A model generated the notes under the pieces. The model saw nothing but the letters and a program-made list of their open reading frames with translations. It ran no database searches and was not told the origin of the DNA. From contig NZ_CP067378.1 in NCBI RefSeq assembly GCF_019565505.1, forward strand, positions 2,232,001 through 2,296,000: a DNA stretch of 64,000 bases. The letters are read 5' to 3'. Position numbers and translations under genes: made by a program. Positions 10,901 through 19,713 of this stretch are shown piece after piece; the first letter of the stretch is position 1, and every line of letters begins with the position of its first letter. Source of the DNA: Flavobacterium davisii. GTDB taxonomy: Bacteria > Bacteroidota > Bacteroidia > Flavobacteriales > Flavobacteriaceae.

Positions 10901-13900
10901 AGAACTCAGGATTTTGTTTACGCAGGTTTGGTAAGCCATCTGCAAGGTAGAGGGATATTAGGTTTTAAGAAAATTGCACGTTCTTCTTGGTATGCACAAG
11001 GTCTTGAAAATACTAAAATTTGGAGTGTTATCCAAACCGATCCTTTACGTAACGGTATTCCTATTATGGAATGGACTACGCGTGATGCTTCCTTATTTTA
11101 TCAGAATGATATTAATGAAAACACTACGGGCTTATTATCGTTTAAAAATACGGAGTATACTTCTGCCAAATTAGTCTATGGGGTTGAAGCATTAGTACCG
11201 ACAAAAATTCTTGAAAAAGATTTTATTAAAGCTACTACTGCGACTACAACTACCAAATACGATAGTTATTATTTACCTAAAGAGCACAACCAATCCATAA
11301 CAGGACTGTCTTCCAAAAAGACAGAATTTGTTTATGAGCATAATGATACGGGATTAGGTAAAGATTATTATGTAGGCCGATTGCTGAGTAAGCAAGAAGA
11401 GGTAACGGCTTATGGCGATACAAAGAAAAGTAAAACCGAATTTGGGTATGCTAATAATTTGCTAACCACTCAAAAAACGTATAATCAGGATGAGAGTCAA
11501 TATATACTAGATACATATACATACGATGGTTTTGGAAATGTAACCTCTAAAACTATTAGTAATAGTGCTGATTCGCAAACGCGTACGGAAAGTGCTACTT
11601 ATGACGATAAGGGGCGTTTTGTATTAAAGAAAAAGGATGCTTTAGGGTTAGAATCGGAATTTACCTATAATGATTGGGGACAAGTACTGTCCCAGAAAAA
11701 TCCGTTAGGGATTACTGAATCTTTTGTATATGATACTTGGGGGAAAATTTTAAAATCGTATCATCCTTTACAGGGGTATACAAATTATACCTATAAGCGT
11801 CAAGATGGAGATGCTGTGGTGGCAAAATATTTGCCCGATGGTCAACAACAGTTTAGTTTTATGAATGCTAAAGGAGAAGTCTTTGAAGAGCGTTCTAAAG
11901 GCCTAAAAATAGCATCGTTTATCGTTAAGAAAACAGAATATGATGTATTAGGACGAAAAGTGGCTGAAACGAATCCTTTTGTGTTAGATGAAGATACGCC
12001 TAAATGGAATCGGATTAGTTATGACGATAGCGTATTCCCCGCTAAAGTTACGGTTAGTAGCGCGAATGGTAAGGTTGTGACTACCAAAGTTGAAGGAATG
12101 ACCACCGAAGTTACCGAGGTAAATGGGTATCAGCGTGTGACTCAGAAAGTGCAAGATGCTTTAGGTAATCTGGTAAGTAGTACCGATAAAGGAGGTACTA
12201 TTACTTATAATTACAATGCTGTAGGACAGGTTGTTAGTGCTAATTATGGTAAAAACGCGGTAAGAACCACCTACGATAATTGGGGGCGTAAAGCAAGTTT
12301 TCATGATCCTGCCAATGGTGAATATACTTATGAGTACAATGGGTTAGGGCAAATGACCAAAGAGATTAGCCCGAAAGGAAATAAAACCTATGAATATAAT
12401 ACTGTAGGGCAATTGATCCGTCAGAAAGAAAATTCAAAAGATGGTGTAAGTACCAAAAAGGACATACAGTTTAGTTATGATACTTATGGTAGGCTGACTC
12501 AGGTAAATGGGGTGTGTAATGGTATGCCGTATGGCAAACGTTTTGTTTTTGATGCACAAGGACGATTGATAGAATCGGGTGAAAGCGCGAACGATCGTTA
12601 TTTTATGCAAAAAAATATTAAGTATGACGATGCAGGACGTATACTAAGTTATGAAAAAGGGCTGTATTCTGGAGGTACCTATACTAAAGCGGTTTTAGAA
12701 CATGAGTACGGCTGGAACGGTGCTTTAGTAGCTATAAAAGATAAGGCAACTCAAAAAACTTTATGGCGACTTGGCGATGTGAATGCTAAAGGACAGGTAC
12801 TGGGTGCTACTTTAGGAGCTATAGCTATAAGTAACACTTATGATAGTAACGACTTTTTGAGTTCAGCAAAACACAATCTTTATGTACAAGGTCAATCTCC
12901 AGTTTCAGTATTGGAGTTGGGTTATAGTTTTGATGCGATTAAAAATGAGTTGAAAAACCGTAGCCGTAATGGAAGTTTTGGTACACTTAAAGAGAATTTT
13001 GTTTATGACGATAACAACCGTTTGATCAACTGGACGAATTTGAAAACAGGTAGTATGTCCTATAATACCTATGATGAAAAAGGGCGTATTACAGAAAATG
13101 ATCAATTGGGTAAGGTTAATTTCAAGAATCCCGATCAAGTATATCAAAATACATCGATAGATTTGAATGCTACAGGCTTAGAAATCTATCCTGATGCGGA
13201 TACGGCCTTGCAGCTTATAAGCTATAATGAAAATAATGACCCTCTCTATATAGATGGTAAAAAGGGGATTATGCATTTGGTTACGGTTTGACCGAGTCTA
13301 GACAAGTGATGCATTATGGTGGAAATTTTAGTTTAGATCAGGCGGCTACTACCGCTAAGTTTACGAAATACTATTCGGAAGATGGTAGTTTTGAAGTGGT
13401 ACGAGATAATACCACAGGACAAGAAAAACATTTGTTGTATATAGGAGGTACGCCTTACGAATCGAACATAGTATATGTAAAAAATTATGCAGAAATCGAT
13501 GCAAAACCTTTATTTTTGCATAAGGATTACCTAGGGACTATACTAGCGATAACGGATGAAAAAGGGAAACTAGTAGAAGAACGCCATTTTGATGCTTGGG
13601 GGAATTTGACGCATGGCAGTATGCAGGTATTGGATAGAGGGTATACTAGCCATGAACATTTACAAGATGTAGGGCTGATACACATGAACGGAAGGTTGTA
13701 TGACCCGATGTTGCGTCGTTTTTTGAATGCCGACGAGAACATACAAGATCCTACCAACACCCAATGTTATAATAAGTATGGGTATGTAATGAACAACCCG
13801 CTTATGTTTAATGATCCTAGTGGAGAATATGGAATTGGAATTGGAATTGCTATTACTATAGGTGTTATAGTAGCAGCATTAACTTATACTGCAAATGTTT

Positions 13901-14852
13901 ACTTTAAGTATGGAAATCTTAAATATTGGAACATTTATGAAGCACATGAAGCAATGTTTTGGGGTGCAGTTAGTGCAGCAGCTACTTATGGTGTTGGTAC
14001 ATTATTTAGTGCAGGAGGTACAATAGTAAATACAATTGGTGAAGTTTGGTCAGTTGCTGCGCAAGCAGCTGCACATGGAATTGTTCAAGGTGTTTTATCA
14101 AGTGTTCAAGGTGGTAATTTTTGGAGTGCAGCCTTGAGTGGTACTTTTGGAAGTTTAGGCGCTAGTGCTTTTGGAGCTATTGGAGGTGATTTTGCTAAAA
14201 GTACCGTAGGAACTATTACCTTTGGAGCGATTAGCGGTGGTGTAGGCGCCGAACTTAGTGGAGGTAATTTCTGGCAAGGGGTTGTCATTGGAGGGATAGT
14301 TGCTGGGTTGAATCATACGCTTCATAAAGGATTAGACCCAAAACCTAAAACTAAATATAAATATTTTTTTAAAGAGCTCAGGAATAAATATAATTTTGCA
14401 AAGACAATTAATGGAGATTTAGATTCAGTAAATCAGTATTACTATGGAGATTCTAAGGCAGTTAATTTAGGGGTTGATGTAAAAAATGCTTTGTTGAAAA
14501 GTGGTGATTATACACGAATTGTTAATCGATTAGTTACTGGAGTGGCGAATAAGTTGACATTTAAAGCTAGTGTTGATTTGACATTTGATGGTGCTTTTTT
14601 CGTGGGACGTACTACTTTATTTTATGACACAAAATGTAATTCTGCTCAATGTACTACATATTTTAAAGCCTTTGAAGGTGATGGTTTTTGGGATCCTCTA
14701 GATATCGGATTAGAAATCCCATTGACTTTGCCGAGTCCACCTTCTATTCCGGTAGAGGGTTTAATACTCCTGTTTTTATATCTCCAAAACCATATAATTT
14801 TTTACCTTATGAATTTTCGATTACTTATAAAAATCCGAGGATATTAAACTAG
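7994..14852 (+). CDS. SpvB/Rhs-family polymorphic toxin, full-length, four frameshifts
   Basis: Corrected, this is about 2286 aa. Domains in order: a signal peptide (to about residue 19); an SpvB-type N-terminal domain (about 75-330, with GAGNPSGMTFESTNF, LPPGVKSVAPQMNLVYNSGS and GYGWNLSGLTGI); FG-GAP-like repeats such as DFDGDGVLDYLKY, DFDSDGKNEYAF, DFDGDGRIEILF and DMDKDGKSEFVV (about 380-830); many YD/Rhs repeats (about 960-1780); the Rhs core ending GRLYDPMLRRFLNADEN to NNPLMFNDPSGE (about residue 1942); a Gly/Ala-rich hydrophobic linker; and a C-terminal toxin (about 2110-2286). The toxin has VGRT, CTTYFKAFEGDGFWD and an ITYKNPR end and matches the displaced toxin at 15405-15961. Breaks lie near 9400 (A lost), 10485 (G gained), 13266 (G lost) and 14760 (T lost; this restores the SITYKNPRILN end and the stop at 14850-14852). 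The toxin family is not recognised. Confidence 0.85.
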
Positions 14853-14866
14853 CTTGTTTTTTATCA

Positions 14867-15415
14867 TTGAAAGAGATTATCATTTTCTTATTTTTTTCAG
14901 TTTTTTTTCTTTACGTTGATACTAATATGTATTATAATGGTTTAGGAATAGGATTTGTAGCTAGAAGTTTGCCAAAAAGATTTTCAATTTCTTTAAATCC
15001 AGCGATGAATGGAGGGTTTGAATTATTAGATAATACTTGTCAAGGTCAATTATTAGCTGATAATTCAAAAAATGAAATAGGTTATAAAAATATATTAGTT
15101 GAAAAATTTGTTTCATATTGGTATAATGATGAATTTGTTTTATGTCAAATCATTGACAACAATAAAGTCACTAGATTCATACTTTTTAGAGAATTAATTA
15201 ATGATAAATTAGAGCCATCTATTTCGATTAAAGAATTATCAGGTCTTTCAGAGGAAATAATTAATTTGAATTACGGTGATCAAACTTACATGAATTTAAA
15301 ATATGTTAAGTTTGAGAATTATAATTTGATTATTTTAAAAGTTATTTATTTGTTGTTAATTGTTTTATTTGCGTTTTTTATTGTATACAAAATTATCCAG
15401 ATGTATAGGGATTGA
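14867..15415 (+). CDS. Putative immunity protein for the Rhs C-terminal toxin (two membrane segments)
   Basis: The product is about 182 aa. The start used is TTG at 14867, 14 bases after the toxin stop; no ATG is available nearby, so the start is uncertain. An N-terminal hydrophobic segment (IIIFLFFSVFFLYV) and a C-terminal one (YLLLIVLFAFFIVYKII) enclose about 120 polar residues with GFELLDNTCQG and FVLCQIIDNNKVTRFI. The protein at 15973 has the same plan, with weakly similar sequence, and follows the paralogous toxin. Position and shape support an immunity role. A membrane-anchored immunity protein suggests that the toxin acts in the periplasm or at the membrane (inference). Confidence 0.68.
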   Translation: MKEIIIFLFFSVFFLYVDTNMYYNGLGIGFVARSLPKRFSISLNPAMNGGFELLDNTCQGQLLADNSKNEIGYKNILVEKFVSYWYNDEFVLCQIIDNNKVTRFILFRELINDKLEPSISIKELSGLSEEIINLNYGDQTYMNLKYVKFENYNLIILKVIYLLLIVLFAFFIVYKIIQMYRD

Positions 15416-15961
15416 ACTTAGTGGCGGTAATTTCTGGCAAGGGGTTGTCATCGGAGGTATGGTTAGTGGGTTGAATCACATGATGCATAAAATCGACCCG
15501 CCGGGAGGAAAAAAGCCTAAAGTATTAAAAAATACTAAACAAGCTACAGACCATTATTTAAATGGAGATGGAAGTCCGGGGCACTTGACAAGGGGACTCA
15601 ATTAGAACTACGTAATTCAAAAGAATATTTAAGAGTCGTAAGACGTTTAGTAGGCGGAGATGCTAATAACTTAAATGGAAGTTTTGATGTTGATATGACA
15701 TCAAAAGTTTTTCACGTTGGTCGTACAAATGTAGATTATTCAACAACTTATGCAGGAGGAAATTGCACAACAACTTTTACAGAATTCGTAAATGATGGTT
15801 TTTATGATGTAGATTTTATAGACGAGAATTTTTTAGGAAGAATGGGAATTCCTTCTTTTAAAGCAGATGGATTAGGTCCGAATCTTGAACGATTTGGCTG
15901 TACGCCTTATATGTATGTTCCATCAACGTTTAAAATAACTTATCCAAATCCGGGGTATTAA
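15405..15961 (+). pseudogene. Displaced Rhs toxin cassette, paralogue of the main-gene toxin
   Basis: Similarity to the main gene begins abruptly at GAACTTAGTGG (about 15411), with no Rhs core and no start codon. It overlaps the end of the preceding immunity gene. It encodes the linker end ELSGGNFWQGVVIGGMVSG and then a toxin with HYLNGDG, VGRTNVDY, CTTTFTEFVNDGFYD and an ITYPNPGY end. These match HVGRT/FVGRT, CTTYFKAFEGDGFWD and ITYKNPR in the main toxin. A break near 15580 splits the frame: one frame ends at 15605 and another resumes at SGALDKGTQLELRNSKEYL. It looks like a stored or left-over toxin tip that could be fused to an Rhs body by recombination. Confidence 0.75.
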
Positions 15962-15972
15962 TACAATCTCAT

Positions 15973-16500
15973 ATGAAATCAATAAAATTTACCATTTCTA
16001 TAATAATACTGATTATTTTATTTTTAACCATAGATAATGCTTTAAGCTTTTATGGCAAGGGGTTTAATTTTTTTAATAACAAAATAACCTACAGCTATAA
16101 TACTGACTTCGATTCTTTAGAAGGGTTTAAAATTGAAGAAGAAGGATTTATTCAAATTATTGGTAGTGGTACAAGAATAAACAACAGTGTTGAGGTTTCT
16201 AAAATTTTAGAATACACTTATAATTCTGCTGGTATTTTTTGTGAAATTTTAGATAACCGAAATAAAGTTATTTTTGTAAAAGTTCAGTATGACAATAAAA
16301 GAAAACCCGGTACTAGAATTTATTATACTTTTGTTCAAAAATCTGAAATAAATAAAGGATTGAAATGGTATAAAGTTGATAATTCATCTTTTGTGCAGTT
16401 ACTTGAAATTTTAAAATTAGTTATTATGTTTACAATTGCTATAACTATAGTTTTACTAATCATTCATTTACTTAATAAAAAACAGGTTGTTAAAAAGTAA
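15973..16500 (+). CDS. Putative immunity protein of the displaced paralogous toxin
   Basis: The 175-aa product starts with ATG 11 bases after the toxin stop. A hydrophobic N-terminal segment (FTISIIILIILFLTI) and a C-terminal one (LVIMFTIAITIVLLIIHLL) flank a polar domain with GFIQIIGSGTRINN and GIFCEILDNRNKVIFVKV. The layout and the CEILDNRNKV / CQIIDNNKV match support homology with the protein at 14867. A terminator follows directly. The family is not recognised. Confidence 0.68.
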   Translation: MKSIKFTISIIILIILFLTIDNALSFYGKGFNFFNNKITYSYNTDFDSLEGFKIEEEGFIQIIGSGTRINNSVEVSKILEYTYNSAGIFCEILDNRNKVIFVKVQYDNKRKPGTRIYYTFVQKSEINKGLKWYKVDNSSFVQLLEILKLVIMFTIAITIVLLIIHLLNKKQVVKK

Positions 16501-16510
16501 AATCAACTAC

Positions 16511-16540
16511 AAACCCAGCCGTGTGGCTGGGTTTTGTTTT
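16511..16540 (+). terminator. Rho-independent terminator after the second immunity gene
   Basis: AAACCCAGCC (16511-16520) pairs perfectly with GGCTGGGTTT (16525-16534) around a GTGT loop, followed by a T-rich run. It separates the first two toxin-immunity pairs from the orphan Rhs tip at 16625. Confidence 0.88.
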
Positions 16541-16630
16541 ATAAAATACTTTGAATTTTTCTTTTAGCGATAAAAGCATCGATAACGGAGAAAATATGAT
16601 TGCGGTCTTGTTCTTCAAATTTAGAAAAAT
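16539..16630 (-). pseudogene. C-terminal remnant of a probable HTH (XRE-type) regulator
   Basis: Read on the minus strand, about 30 codons end at TAA 16539-16541: NFSKFEEQDRNHIFSVIDAF and then IAKRKIQSIL. A similar tail is found at 21507-21663 (NFKTKMVSEEEKQTLFNILD, AFATKKK). The form resembles the tail of XRE-family regulators of Bacteroidota, but the DNA-binding domain is missing, so the assignment is tentative. It is cut off where the orphan Rhs tip begins. Confidence 0.45.
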
Positions 16631-17989
16631 TATACCGAAACCGATGTAAAACCTTTATTTTTGCATAAGGATTACCTAGGAACTATATTAGCGATAACGG
16701 ATGATAAAGGGAAGCTAGTAGAAGAACGCCATTTTGATGCTTGGGGGAATTTGACTCACGGCAGTATGCAGATACTGGATAGAGGGTATACTAGCCATGA
16801 ACACTTGCAAGATGTGGGACTGATACACATGAACGGAAGGTTGTATGACCCGATGTTGCGTCGTTTTTTAAATGCCGACGAGCATATACAAGATCCTACC
16901 AATACCCAATGTTATAATAAGTATGGGTATGTAATGAACAACCCGCTTATGTTTAACGATCCTGATGGGGAAATTGCTATTGCTATTGTAGTGGTTGGGG
17001 CTGTTGTTGGAGCTTATTTTGCCGCTGCACAGGCAAATGGAACTTATAATCCATTTAAATGGAATTGGAGTAGTAGTGCCACTTGGGAATCGATGGTTTT
17101 TGGTGGGGCTATTGGAGCTATTAGCAGTGTTGTTGGTGGATGGGCTGGTCCCTATCTATCAGGGGTAATAGCACCAAGTGCAGGAGGTTTTTTTGGAGGA
17201 GCTTTAAGTGCTGGTTTAGGAGGTTTGGCAGGTGGTTTTGTGTCAGGAAGTTTGGGGTCGTTAGTATTTGGGGGAGGTAATCCAATAGTAGATGGATTAC
17301 GTTCTGCAGCATTTGGTTTTGTGGCTGGAGGTCTTATTGGTGGTGTTTCTCAAGGAATTAGTAGTTCTTTAAAAGGAGGTAATTTTTGGACAGGAAAAAT
17401 GCCTCCTGTAGAAGTGTTAAGTAGTAGTTTACAACCTCAAGGCTTACAACCGTTACAAGGTGCTACGTTAGAGGCAACCGATATAGAAATACCTAAGCCT
17501 GCAGCAGTTTCAAATGGTCAGGGTTCTAATTCGTTGGCTAAACATACTTATAACTCTGCTCCTCGAGTTCTCACTCAAAAATCAACGATAAATCCGTTTG
17601 ACGAGGGTAAAGGTCTTCGTTCTATGAGGATTCCAAGGGTGGAAGTGCCAAAGGCTCCTGTTCATAAAGTTGTAGAACAAACGAGTGAAGTTTTAGAAAG
17701 AGTGGATAATGTTTCGTCCACTTCAATTCGTGAATTTTCAGGTGCTGTAAAGGTAACTGGAGGCGAAGGTATGCCTAATTCAGCATATGAATATTTAAGT
17801 CCAAATGGTAAACCCATTTCTAAATATTTTTATAATGATAGTGGTAAAATGCAGTTTGAAATAAATTATAAACCTCATAATATGGGAGGAGTTCATGGGC
17901 ATTATTTGAGTGTCCCGGGTTCGATAAGTTCAGGTCATTTGCCAGAAAATCATATTCCATTTATTTTAATACCTAAAAAATATTTTTAA
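16625..17989 (+). CDS. Orphan Rhs tip with unrecognised histidine-rich toxin
   Basis: Homology to the Rhs core starts near 16625, just after an in-frame stop, so this is a tip without body. A TTG at 16661 opens the frame only formally. The product has the core through NNPLMFNDPDGE and a Gly/Ala-rich linker different from the main gene (GAIGAISSVVGGWAG, SLKGGNFWTG). A spacer follows with NPFDEGKGLRSMRIPRVE, then a C-terminal toxin of about 95 residues. The toxin carries EYLSPNGKPISKYFY, GGVHGHYLSVPG and GHLPENHIPF. The clustered His residues would suit a nuclease, but I cannot name the family. Its stop overlaps the immunity gene start (TAATG). Confidence 0.75.
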   Translation, partial: KNYTETDVKPLFLHKDYLGTILAITDDKGKLVEERHFDAWGNLTHGSMQILDRGYTSHEHLQDVGLIHMNGRLYDPMLRRFLNADEHIQDPTNTQCYNKYGYVMNNPLMFNDPDGEIAIAIVVVGAVVGAYFAAAQANGTYNPFKWNWSSSATWESMVFGGAIGAISSVVGGWAGPYLSGVIAPSAGGFFGGALSAGLGGLAGGFVSGSLGSLVFGGGNPIVDGLRSAAFGFVAGGLIGGVSQGISSSLKGGNFWTGKMPPVEVLSSSLQPQGLQPLQGATLEATDIEIPKPAAVSNGQGSNSLAKHTYNSAPRVLTQKSTINPFDEGKGLRSMRIPRVEVPKAPVHKVVEQTSEVLERVDNVSSTSIREFSGAVKVTGGEGMPNSAYEYLSPNGKPISKYFYNDSGKMQFEINYKPHNMGGVHGHYLSVPGSISSGHLPENHIPFILIPKKYF

Positions 17990-18520
17990 TGATTTCAGAA
18001 TTTATAAAACTATATGGCCAATTATCAGACTCTTGGGTTAATGAGGTGACTTTTATTAAATCTATAGAAGATAACAAAGAATTTAATACAATTAAATTAA
18101 AAATTAATTGTTGTAATCTTAATGAAGATTTTAGATATGAAACATTATTTTTGTTTTTGCAGATATTATAAGTGTCTCTTTTGATATTGATGAAAGTTTT
18201 GGTAATTTTTCACCAAGTGATGTTTTCATAAATATTGTGGATAATGAGATATTATTTGATTTTGATCCAATAGATAATTTTGATTATATTGAAGAGAATT
18301 TAAATTCAAAATTTAAGATAAAATTTAAATCTTTTAAATTTACTAATGTTTCAAGTTTACGGAAATTTTAGCAAGATTATCATCGAAATTAATAGTTTTT
18401 AAATATGCTAATTATGTTGGTTTAGGTGTTCGAGATGACAGTAATAAGAAAATGATGATTACATATGCTAGAAGAATTCTGTCTCAAACAAAAATCATAG
18501 AGGAGTTGAAGTCTAAATGA
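17989..18520 (+). CDS. Putative immunity protein of the histidine-rich toxin, two frameshifts
   Basis: It starts at an ATG overlapping the toxin stop. The first 60 codons (MISEFIKLYGQLSDSWVNEV...) end early; adding one T near 18150 continues into FVFADIISVSFDIDESFGNF. A second lost T near 18370 joins LARLSSKLIVFKYANYVGLG and the end IIEELKSK, stop at 18518-18520. Corrected length is about 177 aa. It is soluble and acidic, with no signal peptide, so the toxin probably acts in the cytoplasm (inference). The family is not recognised; the immunity role rests on position and overlap. Confidence 0.6.
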
Positions 18521-18634
18521 TTTCATGGAATGTATTTGATAAATTTGTTAGAGTATTGGGTTGGTTTATCATAGAGAAAAGTTTTAATTATATGTGATAT
18601 CCGTGTTTTGTTTTTCTTTGCTCCTTGAGTTATA

Positions 18635-19051
18635 ACTCAAAAATCAACGATAAATCCGTTTGACGAGGGTAAAGGTCTTCGTTCTATGAGGATTCCAAGG
18701 GTGGAAATGTCAGAGACTCCTGTTAATGATTTTGTAAGGGTACGTCATCATACTTCTTCTATGGGACTTAAAGGGATAAAAAATAGCGGTTTTATTAATG
18801 CATCTAGAACTATGCCTTATGGAGTAGATGTTGAATTCGCTCCATTTTTAAAGCCAACCAATGTTAATTTAGGACAAGCAGGTAGAGGCTCTTTTATTGA
18901 GTTTTCTATCTCACGAAGTCAAATGATAACTCCTCCTCCAGTTTATATGGGTGGAGTTGGAAATGCAGGGCGGATAGTGACTGAAGGGACACCTTTAAAT
19001 ATTCAAAATGCCAATCCAAGTTTTGTTCGTTGGAATTGGTGGCCATTTTAA
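18635..19051 (+). pseudogene. Truncated Rhs toxin cassette, ADP-ribosyltransferase-like
   Basis: About 75 bases from 18635 repeat the linker of the previous cassette (17573 onward: TQKSTINPFDEGKGLRSMRI), then the sequence diverges. The 121-aa frame from ATG 18686 encodes VRHHTSSMGLKGIKNSGFIN, GQAGRGSFIEFSIS and VRWNWWPF. The HHTS...GI..SG.I..S pattern resembles the HYD1-type ADP-ribosyltransferase toxins found at Rhs tips; the match is by eye. There is no Rhs core and no evident promoter, so it is probably a displaced tip. An immunity gene follows at once. Confidence 0.65.
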
Positions 19052-19062
19052 AACTTAAACTT

Positions 19063-19620
19063 ATGCAAAAAATCGATATAAATTATAAATTCTTAGTTTT
19101 TTTATACGCCTATTTGCGTCAAATTGATCTATCACTTGATAGAAGTCGATGGGACTCATGGAGTAATTTAAAGGAATATTATAAAACACAAATAAATATT
19201 TCAGAGGTTGTAGACCAACTTCTAAAAATTTCAAAATTAAAACTAGATATACCTACGATCTCCTTTTTTGTTGAAGAGCCTTCGTTATTGAAAAGGGTGA
19301 AAGATTTTTTTCTAAGCTTAATTATAAAGAAACATTATATATCCGATGTGGAGGTTTTATATTGCTGTCAGTTGCTCAATAAATTTAAAGATTTGCTAAA
19401 TAATAACTTTTCCAGTTACCCTTTAGAAGCTGAGAAGTTAAGGGTTGATATCTCAAAGTTTAATTCGTATGTATTAGCACCTAAAATGGCCAAAGTAGAT
19501 TTGGATAATACGATGAGGGTTGAGCATTTTATGCAAAATGAAAATCTTGCAGTGATTAAGATCTATGTTTTTGCAATGGATGCACTGTCACAGCCCCTAG
19601 GTAGTCCAAGCATTAGATAA
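19063..19620 (+). CDS. Putative immunity protein of the ART-like toxin
   Basis: The ATG at 19063 (MQKIDINYKFLVFLYAYLRQ) is preferred over one 33 bases upstream because it follows the toxin stop by 11 bases. The product is 185 aa, soluble and helix-rich, with no signal peptide. Segments include LDRSRWDSWSNLKEYYKTQ and DVEVLYCCQLLNKFKDLL. The family is not recognised; the immunity role is inferred from its place after the toxin. A cytoplasmic immunity protein fits an ADP-ribosyltransferase acting inside the cell. Confidence 0.6.
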   Translation: MQKIDINYKFLVFLYAYLRQIDLSLDRSRWDSWSNLKEYYKTQINISEVVDQLLKISKLKLDIPTISFFVEEPSLLKRVKDFFLSLIIKKHYISDVEVLYCCQLLNKFKDLLNNNFSSYPLEAEKLRVDISKFNSYVLAPKMAKVDLDNTMRVEHFMQNENLAVIKIYVFAMDALSQPLGSPSIR

Positions 19621-19675
19621 TCTTGGGCTAGTGCGTGCTTCAAGCTCCTACCCACAAAATTGAACAACTAAACAT

Positions 19676-19713
19676 AAAAGCTACAACCCGTAAAGTTGTA
19701 GCTTTTGGTTTTA
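19676..19713 (+). terminator. Terminator directly before the Tae4 Rhs tip
   Basis: AAAAGCTACAAC (19676-19687) pairs perfectly with GTTGTAGCTTTT (19695-19706) around a short loop, followed by GGTTTT. The Rhs tip homology begins at about 19713, immediately after. The open frame that formally starts with GTG 19635 reads through this hairpin and is not a real start. Confidence 0.85.

Noticed and set aside
14106..14288. Minus-strand Pro/Ala-rich frame, also at 20363-20569
   Set aside because: It is the antisense of the Gly/Ala-rich Rhs linker; the duplicated appearance only reflects the duplicated linker.
19635..19712. GTG start of the Tae4 Rhs tip
   Set aside because: This start would read through a strong terminator hairpin; homology to Rhs begins only at about 19713.
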